Positions 34,800 through 46,678 of a stretch of DNA of 64,000 nt are shown in pieces. The translations under genes and the position numbers were made by a program. Source of the stretch: Ischnura elegans (lineage: Eukaryota; Arthropoda; Insecta; Odonata; Coenagrionidae); assembly GCF_921293095.1 (NCBI RefSeq), contig NC_060257.1, forward strand, positions 93,299,449 to 93,363,448, given 5' to 3'. The stretch's first letter is position 1, and each line of letters starts with the position of its first letter. Below the pieces are notes generated by a model that saw only the letters and a list, made by a program, of their open reading frames with translations, was not told the DNA's origin and searched no databases.

Positions 34800-35310
34800 G
34801 CACACATCATACTACCATGTGGATTCTCTTCTTATCTTTTTCTCCAAGCACACTACACGTTTTGCCATCCTTTTACCTTTACTTTTTTGGTATCTGTACA
34901 CTCCAAGGAATGCCTGGTGTTCATTATTGTAACATATCCTTCTTGTCCTTTCATTTGCAGTAATGTTATTACTGCAATATGATATGGCTTCACCTTTTTG
35001 GAGTTTTAATTCGTCTCTATCTTTAGGCATATTTTTGCATTTAGATCACAAAGTACAGTACATTAGTTCCTAAGGTGTGTAACTTGTGAAACAAATCTGG
35101 CAAATTATACCAATTATCAACATACAATTAATATCCTTTGTTTATAAGATTATACGCGGCCGTCAAATCCAATACTACCTTTGTATTAACAGGAATATTG
35201 TTTACTTCATCATTTCCAACATACATTTTAAAGTTATGTGTATAACCATAGCTGGAATTGGATAATTTGTACAGTTTTACCCCAAATCTTGCCCTCTTTA
35301 ACCTTTTGTA
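34800..35310 (-). pseudogene. Fragment of a second, different piggyBac transposase
   Basis: Minus-strand pieces read RARFGVKLYKL, NTKVVLDL, NKGY then LYVDNWYNLPDLFHKL (second catalytic aspartate region, with an in-frame stop before LYVD), and further on MPKDRDELKLQKGEA. The sequence differs from the transposase at 30514-31992, so it is a separate family. Only the central part of the catalytic domain remains. Confidence 0.75.
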
Positions 35311-35427
35311 TTGTTAAAGAGTAGCAAGCCTGTCAACAAATTTATGTTATACAATGTAAAAATGTTAAATTTAGCATTAAATTCATATCAATGGAACAAT
35401 TGTTTTTATTCATTCTGTTTTAGTAGG

Positions 35428-35615
35428 GAATTACAGTCCCTATAGGGAATATCTATCCCTATAGGGAATAGGTGTCCCTATAGGGAATGGGTGTCCCTAT
35501 AGGGAATGGGTGTCCCTATAGGGAATGGGTGTCCCTATAGGGAATGGTAGTCCCCATTGCCAATTCCCTATAAGGAATTTTAATGGGTATTTTCAATGGG
35601 GAATTTTTAACAGGG
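35428..35615. repeat. Right subterminal array, word tccctataggga
   Basis: About seven units of 20-21 bp carrying the palindrome tccctataggga and spacers such as atgggtg, then tccccattg and the inverted terminus. Spacer uniformity shows it is a tandem array and not a CRISPR. Confidence 0.9.
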
Positions 35616-36410
35616 AATGAAAGGTTCTTATAAGTTAATATCCATCACTTATACGAAAGAAAGTATTCCAAAAGTAGAAAACGAGAAAAGTGAAGAATAT
35701 TTTATACCTATGTAGTAGAAATTGAGTTCTTACTTCAAAATGAAAGAGATTAAAGTTTTAAGAAATGTAAACATCGTAGAACACTTAATGAATAATGCTC
35801 AATTAATGACAATTAAACAGTTGAAAGGACAGAGTTGAAATAGCAAATTACATACATAACCAACAAAATGATTAGCATTAAACAAACGAAAGCATAGCAC
35901 TAGCGATAAATGAGTAGTTTGAACACTAGAAAAACTGCAAGTACAATGAAAAACACATTGAAATATAAGGAATACAAGACACCATAAAATTTTGAAAACA
36001 TGAGAAAAGGTTAGCTAATCACAGGTTGAAATCAAAATGGAATAATGAAGGAAACAGAATTACTCACATTTTCATCACCAAATACATTTCATACCCACGC
36101 AATTTAGCAATAACCAAGATCATTGAGACTCGTATCCTTCATCGAGCACATTCCAAAATCGTAAGGGACACTGTAATCAATAAAAAAAAGTCTGCAGTTA
36201 ACACTAATGACTATCAATAAGCCTCAATATCACGTTTGTTTACATCGAGATTCAATATGGCAGCCCCCTGTTCATTACTGCTCAGAAAAACAGGCTACAC
36301 CAGCGCCTCTATGTTGGGTAGGCCGTTGGACCACTGGGGCTCCGGAAAAATCGAATCGAAAGAGGTTTTCTATACGATATATCGCAGTTCTGTCGCCCCC
36401 TTGCCTGGGG

Positions 36411-36719
36411 TAAATCACAATTGTCCTGAACTGCAACAAATTCAGGAGAACGATCACTGCTTCCACTTCCACTTTCAAGTTCATCAGAACTGTCACTATC
36501 ATCACTATAATCAATTCTTGCCGGTCTCTTCTTAGCAAATAATATCACACTTTCATCTGAGTCTGATGTCAGTTCCTCTTCACTCTTGTTTCGACGAGAA
36601 TGGGCGCTGTCCTCCCTTAGCACAGAGTTGTCGTCACCATCACTTAGCGAATTTATATATTCAACTAGTCGGTCATCATCGACACCAAGCGTAAATTCAT
36701 TTCTCGACGTTGACGCCAT
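36411..36719 (-). pseudogene. piggyBac transposase, N-terminal part
   Basis: 103 codons from an ATG at 36719. Strongly acidic and serine-rich (SDSDESV, DYSDDSDSSDELESGS), as is usual before the piggyBac catalytic domain. The frame ends at CDLPQ and, after the duplicated target word, continues in frame at 31985 with APGFEF, which shows that the intervening 4.4 kb is an insertion. Longer open frames through 36309 run into that insertion. Confidence 0.82.
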
Positions 36720-36817
36720 TTACTGAATCAATGGGCTTCTTCAATTTCGAGGAGGCAAAATGCGATTACAAACCCGCTCGTCGCAGAAGAATACTGGCTA
36801 CGCAAACAGAACTGTGA

Positions 36818-36832
36818 GCTTTATATAGGTGG
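36818..36832 (-). promoter_or_regulatory. TATA box of the piggyBac transposase gene
   Basis: The minus strand reads cctatataaagctcac about 105 bp upstream of the transposase ATG at 36719, a good TATA match and spacing for a short 5' leader. Confidence 0.55.
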
Positions 36833-38346
36833 GGAAATGTCATTGTGTAGAAGATAGCAAAAGACGGCACACAATGTATTGTTTTATGCTCGCCATCATC
36901 ATATTTCAATTACTACTGTCTTAGATGCCATGAAAACGAGGTTGGAAATCGGAGTCACATAGTCGACTCAGCGCTCCAGCTGACCGATACACATGCTGCG
37001 AGAGATAGCACGGTATCAATTACATAGTATCTTCTCTTCTCTCTTTCGGTGCTAAATATCAAAAACACGATTGAAATGGCATATTGAGTTACAAATGACC
37101 TGTTTGGAAGTAACTGAGCAGAGATATAAACCTCGTGTCTTCCTGTAACGATCATATATCGTCGCGATGTGAAAAAGAATGCGACGCGCTTCGCAGGGGA
37201 GAACATTTTTCAAATAAGTTAAAAAGAAATAGGTGTTCGCAAAAAATAATACAACTGGTAGAACTACAAAATAGGGTGTATAAGATGGTAGTCAATTGAT
37301 TTTAGGTGACCAAACAATGTGGCTTATGAAGTACAACATCAAGAAGCTGTTTCGTAAAGACCTAAAATGGTCCTCGGAAATTTCCATCCGTCATATCGTC
37401 ATATAAATTAAAAAATATGTTGATCGTTGCAATTAACAATTCAAATTATAATGCTGTGGCATTTTTTAGTGTCCCCCCCCCCCAAAAAAATTTCTGGTAC
37501 CCCCCCCCCCCCCAGAAATTCCTCGAACTTCCTCGAACTTCCTCCGAACTTATCCGCAGAACTTTTCCCGCTAAGGATTTTTCGCGCTAAGGTTTTTCGC
37601 GCAAAATCCTGTCTCTGGAAAATCCTGTCTCTGAAAACCCTGCCTCTGGAAACTCAGCCTCTGGAAACAGCCTCGGAAACAGCCTCCGAAACAGCCTCCG
37701 AAACAGCCTCCGAAACAGCCTCCGAAACAGCCTCCGAACCAGTCTACCTGCAATGCAAGACTTATATAGGACTACTGCGGAGAAATACTTCTCCTTGGCA
37801 AGCAAGGGGAAATCGGTGCTAAGGCCTTAGTATTGTACTTGGAGTGAGAAGTTTTACCATTGTCCTATCAAAACTCTCTCTCCCTCCAACACCTCACCCC
37901 AGTATCTCCCTCCCCTCCATGTGTTCCAATGAACTGATTCCTCTGATGTCTCCAACCCAGAAGTTGAGGGGAAAATTCTGGGTGCTGTGCGGTTGTCTCA
38001 AAACCAGGGAAGGCTGATTTTGTGGAGCGGCCGTGCTATGCAGAGTGGCGCCGTAGTTGAATTTGCCTGCCTACCCCTCCACTCCCTGGAAGAATCCCTC
38101 CCCTCTCATCCTGTCTTGTCCTGCTTAGGCAAGGCTCTTTTTCTGATCGTGACCTGCTGGGAGTCACATGTCTTGTGAGGCATGAGATTTTTTAGAGCAA
38201 TTTTCTGCTGGTATTTAGCTGGTAATGTTTCCTTTGGGATCATGAATTTACTATCATTGTTTTCTGTAATACTTCTGATTTTTTGAATACTCTACTTTGA
38301 ATAGATATCGTACGGTAATAACTCGTAAATTGTTTTTGGCTACCTT
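36833..38346. other. No recognised gene; C-runs and minisatellites
   Basis: Poly-C runs lie at 37470-37515, short cctcgaactt repeats at 37520-37560, and 12-bp units follow. 36833-37430 and 37850-38346 show nothing recognisable. The expected second piggyBac terminus is not found here. Confidence 0.5.
37605..37742 (+). repeat. Minisatellite, unit acagcctccgaa
   Basis: Six or so 12-bp units (acagcctccgaa) follow three looser copies of cctgtctctggaaaa. Because 12 is a multiple of three, it is open in several frames on both strands (SETASETASE, GGCFGGCF). These are repeat artefacts. Confidence 0.85.
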
Positions 38347-38359
38347 TTCCCACACAGCA

Positions 38360-38515
38360 CATCGTTGCCAGAGGACGTCCGCTGCGCGTCCGTCGCGTCC
38401 TCTCAGTGTCCGCGGATTTTCAAGACAGCCAGAGGACATCCGCCGGCTGTCCTGGCCATCCGTCCGTACACTGTCCTATCTCGGATGTCCAGCGGACGTC
38501 CAGCTAGTGTCCCAT
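38360..38515. repeat. Left subterminal array, word ggacgtcc
   Basis: Six or more copies of agaggacgtccg-like words, both orientations, in 155 bp. Matches the array at the right end (58575-58755). Overlapping open frames are artefacts. Confidence 0.85.
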
Positions 38516-40973
38516 TACGCAGGGTTTGGGAGTTTTGGTTTCCTCTTAAAACACTCACCTCCTCAAGGAGGAACTCCGAGAGAAAGTCTCGTGATCCTCC
38601 TCCGAGTAGGGAGTATAGGAGAAGGGAGAAAGAAAAAAAACTCTCTCGTTTCTGAACCCAGAATACTTCCTCCCGATCGAGGAAGAGGAAATTTTTCGTG
38701 GAGGAAGAGATATTTTGAGGATTATTTTAGGTAACCAAATGTAATCCTCTTGTTGGAGTGTGGACTCGGAGGAAATTATAAACTATTTAACGAAAAAAAA
38801 TTGACATTTTTACCGCTTCTATAGTTTAAGAACAACAAGTGTACGCTATTTTTAAGTTTTATATTGTTTATAACAATTAATTAAGTTTAAACAAAGTTAG
38901 CAACAATTTAAGTAACATTTACGAGCGTTAAAAATTTCTACATGCCTCACGGGTTAAACAACAACAATTGAACGAACTTATGACTCTCTACATTATTTAT
39001 AACAATTTTTAAAGTTTAAATAAATTTAGCAACAATTTTAGAAACTTTCAAAAAATTAAAAATTCCCGCATGTTGTACGGTTGAGAAGCGTTGGATGAAC
39101 AATAAACCCGTACTTTTCATGATTATAAAAATTACTTAAATTTAAACAAATTTAGCAACTTTTACAAAAATTAACAGGAATAATGGAATTTATCGATTTT
39201 TACTGAAATTTTATATTATGTACCAATGTCCTGCGGACGTCGTGTAGCCGTCTCGGGGACATTCCATTCCTACAGGTTAAATGAACTCTTTCAACTTATT
39301 GATTAATTAATATTTACTCTCTAGGGATTAAAAAATCTCAGAGGCGATTGATTGGAAAGTATTTTAATGAAACATAACGCTTTAAATTCATTTTAATTTT
39401 TAATGGTAAGAATTCTCCTAAAATTATCACGGCATCGATGGCCTCATTCCCAGATTAGAAATTGTAATTGTCCAATTTAAGGATAGGCAAGTAGAAGAAG
39501 TAGTAGAAGATAGAAGGTAAGTACTGCCGTACCTTTACTTTATATCGAAATTCTAGTTTTTTTGGTGGCGAACGAATTTTGAATCTACCGCTACTCCGCG
39601 ATTCAGGAAGGTGTTCTACCATGGTTCTCCACATTCCTCCGTTCCTCCTTTGCAACAGAGGAACCGGAACGGAACACCGGAGACAGCATGGTGGTTTGGC
39701 GGTTACAAAGATGCTGCTGCAAGTAAGTTTGATGTGACTTCTAAATAATTTTTTCTTGGCGTTCACTGGCGGCAGTATAGTGTTTCCGCATGCTCCTTAT
39801 ATTTCTTATAACTCAGCCTGTAACATCTCGAGGAAAAATATGGCTCTGCTTGGAACAACATTACCGTCTTGGTAAAACCGTTACTTGGCAACTAAAGGTA
39901 GCGTCTTTTTCCGTTGTTCATGGTGAAATGTTCGCTTTTGTTCCTTGTTTACATGATATAATTTAAAGTGGAAGTTCTTGTACTATAGTCTCTGTACGCG
40001 AGAACGTATAAGAAATAATGTAAGTGCTTGCGCATAAAATAGAACCTGTTGTTTTGATAGCGTAGGCTACGGCTGAATTTGTTGGAAGTCCCAACGGTCC
40101 GTTTGGTTCCGTTCCTAAATCAAATCAAGTAGGGTTCTTGGCAATAAATATAACTAGGAATTGTACTTACGTGTAACCGGGGGATTTTGCAACACGCATG
40201 TATGATTAATAGGTTTCACGTAAATTATTAATTCTTTGAAATCGGACTACACCGTGTGATTTCTTTCGATATGTATAGTTACGCACGCATCGAAAAAGAA
40301 CAATAATGTTATGATGGGATAACCACCAATGTTTAGCCTTTTTACAAAAAGTTTTTATACTCTTTATCTGTTTGATGGAACTAGGTTAATAATTAAAAAT
40401 TTTAGGTCCTAAATAAATAAATGATCTATTATGTCAGTAAAGATAAGGCTTAGGGACTGAAAAATTACAATGCCGACGTAACTTTTATAGCGTTTATTAT
40501 ATTTTTTCTGCCAAACTTTGCTAACCTAATAAAATATAAACTAATTTAACTACAAACTAAGTAACTGTGCTATTAGTCATCCATGCATTTAATTTAGTGG
40601 AAACTATAGGACGACTGTAAGAAACTCGGGATGAATCTAAACAAGGTCTAATTGTAAGTGATATATTGTGTAAACAAACCTTAAGGCTATGTTTTATGGT
40701 TCATTTATTTGCTCAAACTGCTGCATGAAATCTTATACCCAGAAAATAGAACTTGTGCATCTTTTCGTACAGCCATCGGTACACATTTTGGTGTAGAGTA
40801 TCGTGAACCTGATATATTTACCTGGAGGCATTTACTGACTATAGCTTTCATGTAGTGGAGTTGAATAAAAATAGTTCATCTGTATTTTTATTTATTTCCT
40901 ATCTCTATTTATAAGTTTGTATGTCTCTCTTCTTATAATTGTCTGTATACTTATTTGTCTTCATTCTTTACAG
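38516..40973. other. Interior of the outer element, no exon recognised
   Basis: AT-rich, with runs such as aacaatttaagtt. No upstream exon of the DUF4806 gene was recognised here, so the copy probably lost them. A donor-like gcaagtaagt at 39719-39728 ends an open stretch that I do not recognise. Confidence 0.4.
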
Positions 40974-41077
40974 ATGTTGCATTTAACCAGGACGATACAG
41001 CCACCAATTCTAGTGTGGAAGTTACAGTGAAGAGTTGGCTGGAACATGCTAAAGCGAGGCATGTGAGAGAGGTGTAA
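40974..41077 (+). pseudogene. DUF4806 last exon, first of two alternatives in the outer element
   Basis: Acceptor ttctttacag, then phase-1 entry (the codon completed by an upstream g gives D), then VEVTVKSWLEHAKARH and a TAA at 41075-41077. The W-x-x-HAKxRH signature is the C-terminal helix of DUF4806. The exon is intact as far as it goes. It pairs with 58331-58440, on the other side of the Harbinger-type insertion. The core exon that should precede it was not found. Confidence 0.78.
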
Positions 41078-42319
41078 GTATTCGTTTGATTATTATATAG
41101 GTTTGAGCAAGGAGGAATAATTTTGGTCTGGATACTTTTTTGACAAGTTGCTCCTGTAAAGGGAGCTCATATAAAGTAAATTTAAATAATTATTAAACAT
41201 CTTGTAATACAAGGTTCACCCTTCCATGCTAAAGGTAGAGAAAATAGTATTGTTATGTATTATTTTCAGGTGCAGATTCCACTACCAAGTAATTCAAACA
41301 TTTGAAAACAATTTTTGTTCAGCATATGGGAGGTATAATTACCAAAAACGTGGTTGAAAAGGATCTCATGCTCTATAAAAGTTCGATGTATAGCACCTGT
41401 AGAACTTAAGAATGGGATAACTTATTCAACAGGGATGGTAGTTGCACAGTACTACAGAAGCTACTATTTTCTAGTAGCTCTAGCTAACTAAGATGTTTTG
41501 AAGTAGGTGTTTTTGTAGGAGCTATAGAAATTTCAGTAGCTCACAGCAGGCCTTAGCTGCTATTCCCCTGTTATGTCTCTGTCGAAATGTGAATATTGCC
41601 AGTGAGCTAGGTTGTCACTTTTGCCTTGATACCAGACTACATTAGAAGATCTATTTTAATTATTAAGATTGGAAGAATTCGGAGATCTAAATCATGGAAT
41701 GGCCTTAACTACAGCAAGTTTTTGCTAGTTTTTCAAAGTTTCTATTTTTTTAAGTTGCATCTCGGCCAATGCAGCTAAGTGGTTTGTGTGCCAAATCAGT
41801 GTGGCTGTTTTCACACTAATCCCAAGAGATCTAGTTCACTTAAACTTCCTCCTTTAAATTTTCTAGTTTCCTTTACTCCTATATCATATTCAGCTCTTCT
41901 GCATTAGTCTTCCTTAGCTCCAGCGTATGTAACACTTTTCTTCACCTCCACAATTCACTCTAGTGTAGTCATAATCTTCAAGGGGAGACCAATTGTTCAG
42001 AAATATTATCCTCCATTTGAACGCTTTTTCCAATATCTTTTTCGAGACCTCTACTAAGCTGTCTGGCAAGGATGGATCAAAGAATTTTTTTCTAGATGGT
42101 GCACCAGGGTCTAACAGGCAACAGTCTTCTCATATTTGGGATTAAAATCTAGTTCAACAATTGTTCTATGAAAAATGTTCTTAATCATAATATATACATT
42201 ACTAACACATTAATAATTTTACTCAAAATCTTTTCTTATTTAAGAACAAGAAAAAGTCAAAGAAAAGTTTGTAAAATGTATTCAGCCTGTAATGGACAGG
42301 TTTCCTAATTTTGAAACCT
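41078..42319. other. No gene; possible MITE at 41430-41570
   Basis: 41430 starts CAGGGATGGTAG and 41570 ends CTATTCCCCTG, giving roughly inverted ends of a 141-bp sequence rich in agtagct/agctact words. The flanks (ttattcaa, ttatgtct) match only in part. The rest shows nothing recognisable. Confidence 0.4.
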
Positions 42320-42733
42320 TAAGGGCCGGTTTTATAATGTCTGGTTAAACCTCACGTTAATTTAACGTGGAGATAACGGTAACGTGGAGTTTAACGAGAG
42401 GTTGGGTTTTATAAAGCAAATCCTACCGCCAGTTGGCTGATGGGAACTTTAACGAGAGGAAAGCGTAGCTACTGTAATTCTCATACCAACAATTGATCGC
42501 GAAAAGTGAAACAGACGAATGTCAAAATTGAAAAAAATCGAGTTGGAGAGTGGTGAAAGAATTGTTTACGTTTGTTTTGAAGTGATGGTTAGCTTTGAAA
42601 ACGAAGATGACGCCAATATTTTCGGTTTCAATCGTTGACGATCTTATGGTCAATCATCAGTGTGTCGTTAAAATAAAAATACTCGCCTCGAATTGTGAAT
42701 ATTTGGCTAGTGAAAGTGTTAATTGTATGAGTC

Positions 42734-44923
42734 CAGGGGCCTAAGTCCGTAACTTGAATTCTCCTTTCTCCGGAGACTCTGTACTCTCCCGTAGTTTTCT
42801 CCCGACTGTAGTCCGTAACTTGGCGGAGAGAACATCAGTTCCTGGCCGCTACCGGAGAAAACTCTAATTCTCGGTATCGGACAGGAACGGCAGGTAGGTA
42901 TGAAAAATATTGAATCCGAAGCCGGCGATACCGTGAAGAACCAATAGAAAAGCTTTGTTTCAAATAAAAAAACGAGAGGGAAATCAAACGATTCTCACCT
43001 GTAATAAGGGCTACTCGTTCATCATTAAAGTTAAACTTTCAAATAAAAGAAATTGATGCATCGAAATTATAATTGATAGTGGATAAATCGATTTAAATCC
43101 ATCGCAGATATATTTGTTCATTAGTACACACAAAAGAGTATATTATACCATTGAAAAAGGAGAGACTAATGCGTAACACCAAAGCATTTTTATGTTTTAG
43201 ATGTAGGTAATCTTGTATACAAACGGCCGCTGTATTCATTGATGATATATATGGCATATTTTTTTGCACTTCGGATGCTTACTTTCATTGGTGAATGCAT
43301 GATGAGTATGGAAAAACATAACTATCAACGTCAGTATTACATGCATTTATCCTCGAAAAGCTGAAATACACAATGTGGGAGTGGAAAAAGAAAATTGAAA
43401 AACTTTACTATGCAGAAAAGAATCGTAAAGAAAATAACGTTAAGATAAATGTGTGAATGGTACATATTTATTCTTGCAAATACCTACGTGCCAGCAATTA
43501 GTAACATATGTTACAATCTCCCAAAATGTTATAGTTTAGGAAACACAACAACCTGCCTCGCTACTTTTAAAAATTTCAAAGACTGACAGCGTAGAATAGC
43601 GAAAACATGGGGAAAATGGTTTACTTGAGGTATATATAGAGAAAACAAAGCAAAATTACCCTTACTTGTACATATTTATTGCTCATCATATCACATACAG
43701 CACTACAACGCACACATTTCTATCTTTTTAATACTTATAATCATTATATTCGGAATCAACTGTTTCAATAAATATCTTGGCTCAAATAAATATAAAACAC
43801 CATTATGTAACACTAATGAAACATGATAATCGGTTTTCCAATCACTTTGCACACACTAAAAGAATTTGCACTCCTTGAAGTTCGAAAGGATTCTTTACAC
43901 CTCACTTCCTACTCATCACTAACGACTTAGAATCAGATTACGTTATTTCACATTAACATTGCGAAGACAATTAAATGAATAGGTTGAAACAAATTGCTAA
44001 ACCAGTTATTGTAACACCAACAAACTTCGAATTTCACTATCACTCTCACCGTAACATGACCAAAACAAACAACAACACAACGAAATGCGTGAAATGTAAA
44101 CATTGCCAAAACCACACATCTCACAACGGGAATTGGAAATAGATGCAATACGTAATAAAATCAAACAGAACTTAGAAGCGAACAAACGAATGAAAATTAA
44201 CAGGCGTTCGATGTATCCCTAAAGTAAGACTAGTTCAAATATGAAACATATCCTCTTCGCAATACATAGTTAGATACCTTTCATCGTAATGTATACAGTT
44301 GATTCGTAGCCTAAATTATATACGTGCGAAATAATTTCGTCGAAGATGTTACATTCACAACACACTTCACTCTTTACTTCATCGTCTATGTGCAATCAAT
44401 TCACTAAGGGGTACACTAAGGACACAAATTTTGTTCACTTATACTAGAGGCACAATGAAAGTTCACTGCACGTAGTTTCCTTGCAAATGCAGCCATACAA
44501 AAATTTCTATTCTTGTCACAAATTACACTACATAAGTTGCCTGCCTAACTTGAAGAATGCATTTTCGTGTTCTATTTTGTCACAAATACGTAAAAAACCA
44601 TATTAGAATACAATTAGAACTGCAGTACGATCGCCCACAACGGTCCGCCATTGGTATTTTCCTCGTTTCTCCTATGGAGAAAATGAATCGCCGGGTCCCG
44701 GGCGGGTGACTCCCAAGCTCCCGTCCAGGGCGCGTCAGAGTCTCCAAATCGCGTTACGGACTTCAGTCGGGAGAAAGATACTCTCCAGGAGAGTCAGAGT
44801 CTCCGTTACTGGGAGAAAGTTTTCTCCGTTACCGTTACAGACTTCAGTTGGATGAAACTGGAGCTTCACGAGTCTCTTTTCTCCCAACTCGGGAGAAAAC
44901 GAAGTTACAGACTTAGGCCCCTG
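42734..44923. mobile_element. 2.2-kb inverted-terminal element with tctccggaga-type arrays
   Basis: Termini CAGGGGCCTAAGTC and inverse. Both ends carry runs of ctctccggag, ttctcc and gggagaaa words in inverted orientation (42765-42900, 44650-44915). A CAGGGG start suggests hAT, but the flanks tatgagtc and ctattcgt do not form a clean duplication. The interior (about 43000-44600) is AT-rich with no gene recognised. Confidence 0.75.
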
Positions 44924-46492
44924 CTATTCGTGTAAACCATAAATTACACGGAGATAATGAATGACTATTTGTGAATGGATTGAATCAAGGTGGAGTCCCT
45001 TTGCAAGAAATAGTGGTAAATTAACCTTGTTTGTGCTTATTACACGAGAACGAAGATTCTCATTTGTATTGTGAAACCAATCGAAATGGTTTTCTATTGA
45101 GTAGGCCACCGGTAGGAGCGATTTTAGGAACGTTTTGAGGCTACAATGTAAACATAATGGCGATAAATTTTAATCATACTTTTGCAGTAAGATATATCTT
45201 CTTAGCGTTAGGATGGCCCCTACGCTAATTTATCATCATCTCTGCGTTCCCTACGGAATTAGGAACAACTTGTTAGTTGTGAATAATCAAAGCCTTTCCC
45301 GTTTTCAAAGTACTCACCATGGCCATAATTTAAATAACAAAATTTATAACCAACCACCGTCTAATAGAAAAATTCATCAGTGTTCATTAAAACGATAACG
45401 CTCCTGTCACAATGATGTCATTGTTATGATTAATTCATGGTGATTCCTTTGATGATTTTTGTGTTTTTATAGAAGCATTTTCAGTTTTATAAAAATGTTC
45501 ACAATAAGGAGGTATATTCATCCATGTGCCACTCGTGTAACAGACACGAAAATATTTGAGCCATATAATTGTTAGCTAGCAGCAGATATTTCATAACTTT
45601 AAATTATCTCATCTTATTTATGACTATATATATATATACTGTTGAGAAGCAATATGTTTCATGAAATCCATAATCTCTGGCATATAAATTTTCAATAAGG
45701 GACAGAACTAAGTTTAAATTTCTTCATTAGAGAGATCAAAACCTATTGCATGACACCAAGTAGCCCTTACCATTGAAGTATAAAGTTAAACATACTTTGA
45801 TACTGGCTGTCAATACTGTAGTTGATACTGTAATAGGGATGACTGTGAGTCTTTATGGTAATGCCATTGAGAATGTACTCATTGCCAACATAAAATATAA
45901 TGGATGTTCAGAAATCACTGATTATGAACATAGCTTCACAGTCTAAAATTAGAATTAGAGAAGAATGAATAAAGTTTGAATAACTTATGCATAACCCTAC
46001 CACAGTTACTTCAAGGGCTCATGCCATCCAATTATTGAATAAATGTACACTTTGCAGCAAACCTTTCATACTTTACAAGTAGGCTGCATGTTGTTATGAC
46101 AATATGCATCTGTAACAAAATATTACAACTCTTTTTGGCTCATAGCTTGGCTCATTTCTTTATGTAAATTTTATTTTTGCAAACCTTGTGTAAGAATAAG
46201 TTTTAAGTGCTAACGTTACAAACTTCATATCTAATCAACAGCAAAGGCTTGTGTTGTATTTAAGATTCAAGGGAAAGAGATGGGGTGCAAAGATATTAAA
46301 GTTTCTGGGTTCAATTTATAAAAAATCTGTCAAAAAAATATCTAATCAGAATGAAAGCATTAATTTTCAACTCTCAGTGGTGTTTATGAATACTATACTA
46401 TATATGTGATAGATATTTTCTTTTATTCTCAGCCCACAAAATATGAAGCTTTCATTGAACATGTTTTAAATATTTAGCAGATTACTAAATTA
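44924..46492. other. No gene seen (Harbinger-type interior)
   Basis: AT-rich. Short open frames only, none with a family signature. A ta microsatellite lies near 45627-45642. Confidence 0.45.
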
Positions 46493-46500
46493 TACAAAGA

Positions 46501-46670
46501 CAGTAGTGGATCCAGGATAGGGACAAGGGGGTGGGCTAGGTGAGGTTAAAATTCCAGCTGTAGTGGGAGTCGGAAATAAACCACCATTCTATCTAGTGTA
46601 AAGTGGATACCCAAGGGGAGTAAATTGGATACCCTCCTTAGCCCCCCCCCCCTCCATGGATCCGTCACGG
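46501..46670. mobile_element. hAT-like MITE, 170 bp, exact 8-bp duplication
   Basis: Flanked by TACAAAGA (46493-46500 and 46671-46678). Ends CAGTAGTGGATCCAGG and, inverted, CCGTGACGGATCCATGG belong to the same general type as 20965-21161. A poly-C run precedes the right end. No coding capacity. Confidence 0.88.
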
Positions 46671-46678
46671 TACAAAGA

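Larger units (their letters stand above)
32806..35615 (+). mobile_element. CCC/GGG element with tccctataggga-type ends
   Basis: Termini CCCTGTTAAAAATT and inverse, flanked by aa on both sides (32804-32805, 35616-35617). The left array (to about 33010) repeats ttcaatgggga and tccctatggg; the right array (35428-35615) has about seven tccctataggga copies. The block 33120-33860 is related in inverse to 24240-25020 and 50325-51190, the promoter side of DUF4806-bearing elements. A fragment of a second piggyBac lies at 34800-35310. 2,810 bp in all. Confidence 0.8.
31993..36403. mobile_element. 4.4-kb element inserted in the piggyBac gene, 7-bp duplication
   Basis: Termini CAAGGGGGCGACA and its exact inverse, flanked by CCTGGGG (31986-31992 and 36404-36410). 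An eighth base could be shared, depending on whether the last G belongs to the element. A CA start with a 7-8 bp duplication suggests a hAT-like element. No transposase is recognised in 31993-32805 or 35616-36403; the middle is the nested element 32806-35615. Confidence 0.85.
29862..36830 (-). mobile_element. piggyBac-type DNA transposon, interrupted
   Basis: A TTAA at 29858-29861 precedes CCCTTTGAGTGCC, a piggyBac-like terminus. The transposase gene runs on the minus strand from 36719 to 30514 and is split by the element 31993-36403. The other terminus (expected GGCACTCAAAGGG then TTAA) is not seen above 36830, so that end is approximate or lost. Confidence 0.8.

Noticed and set aside
35428-35615. 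CRISPR-like regular repeats
   Set aside because: Spacers are near-identical and the unit is a short palindromic word; it is a subterminal tandem array in a eukaryotic element.
37571-37822. SETASETASE and GGCFGGCF frames on both strands
   Set aside because: 12-bp minisatellite read in several frames.
42725-44935. An 8-bp duplication around the CAGGGGCC element
   Set aside because: tatgagtc and ctattcgt do not match well enough to claim.
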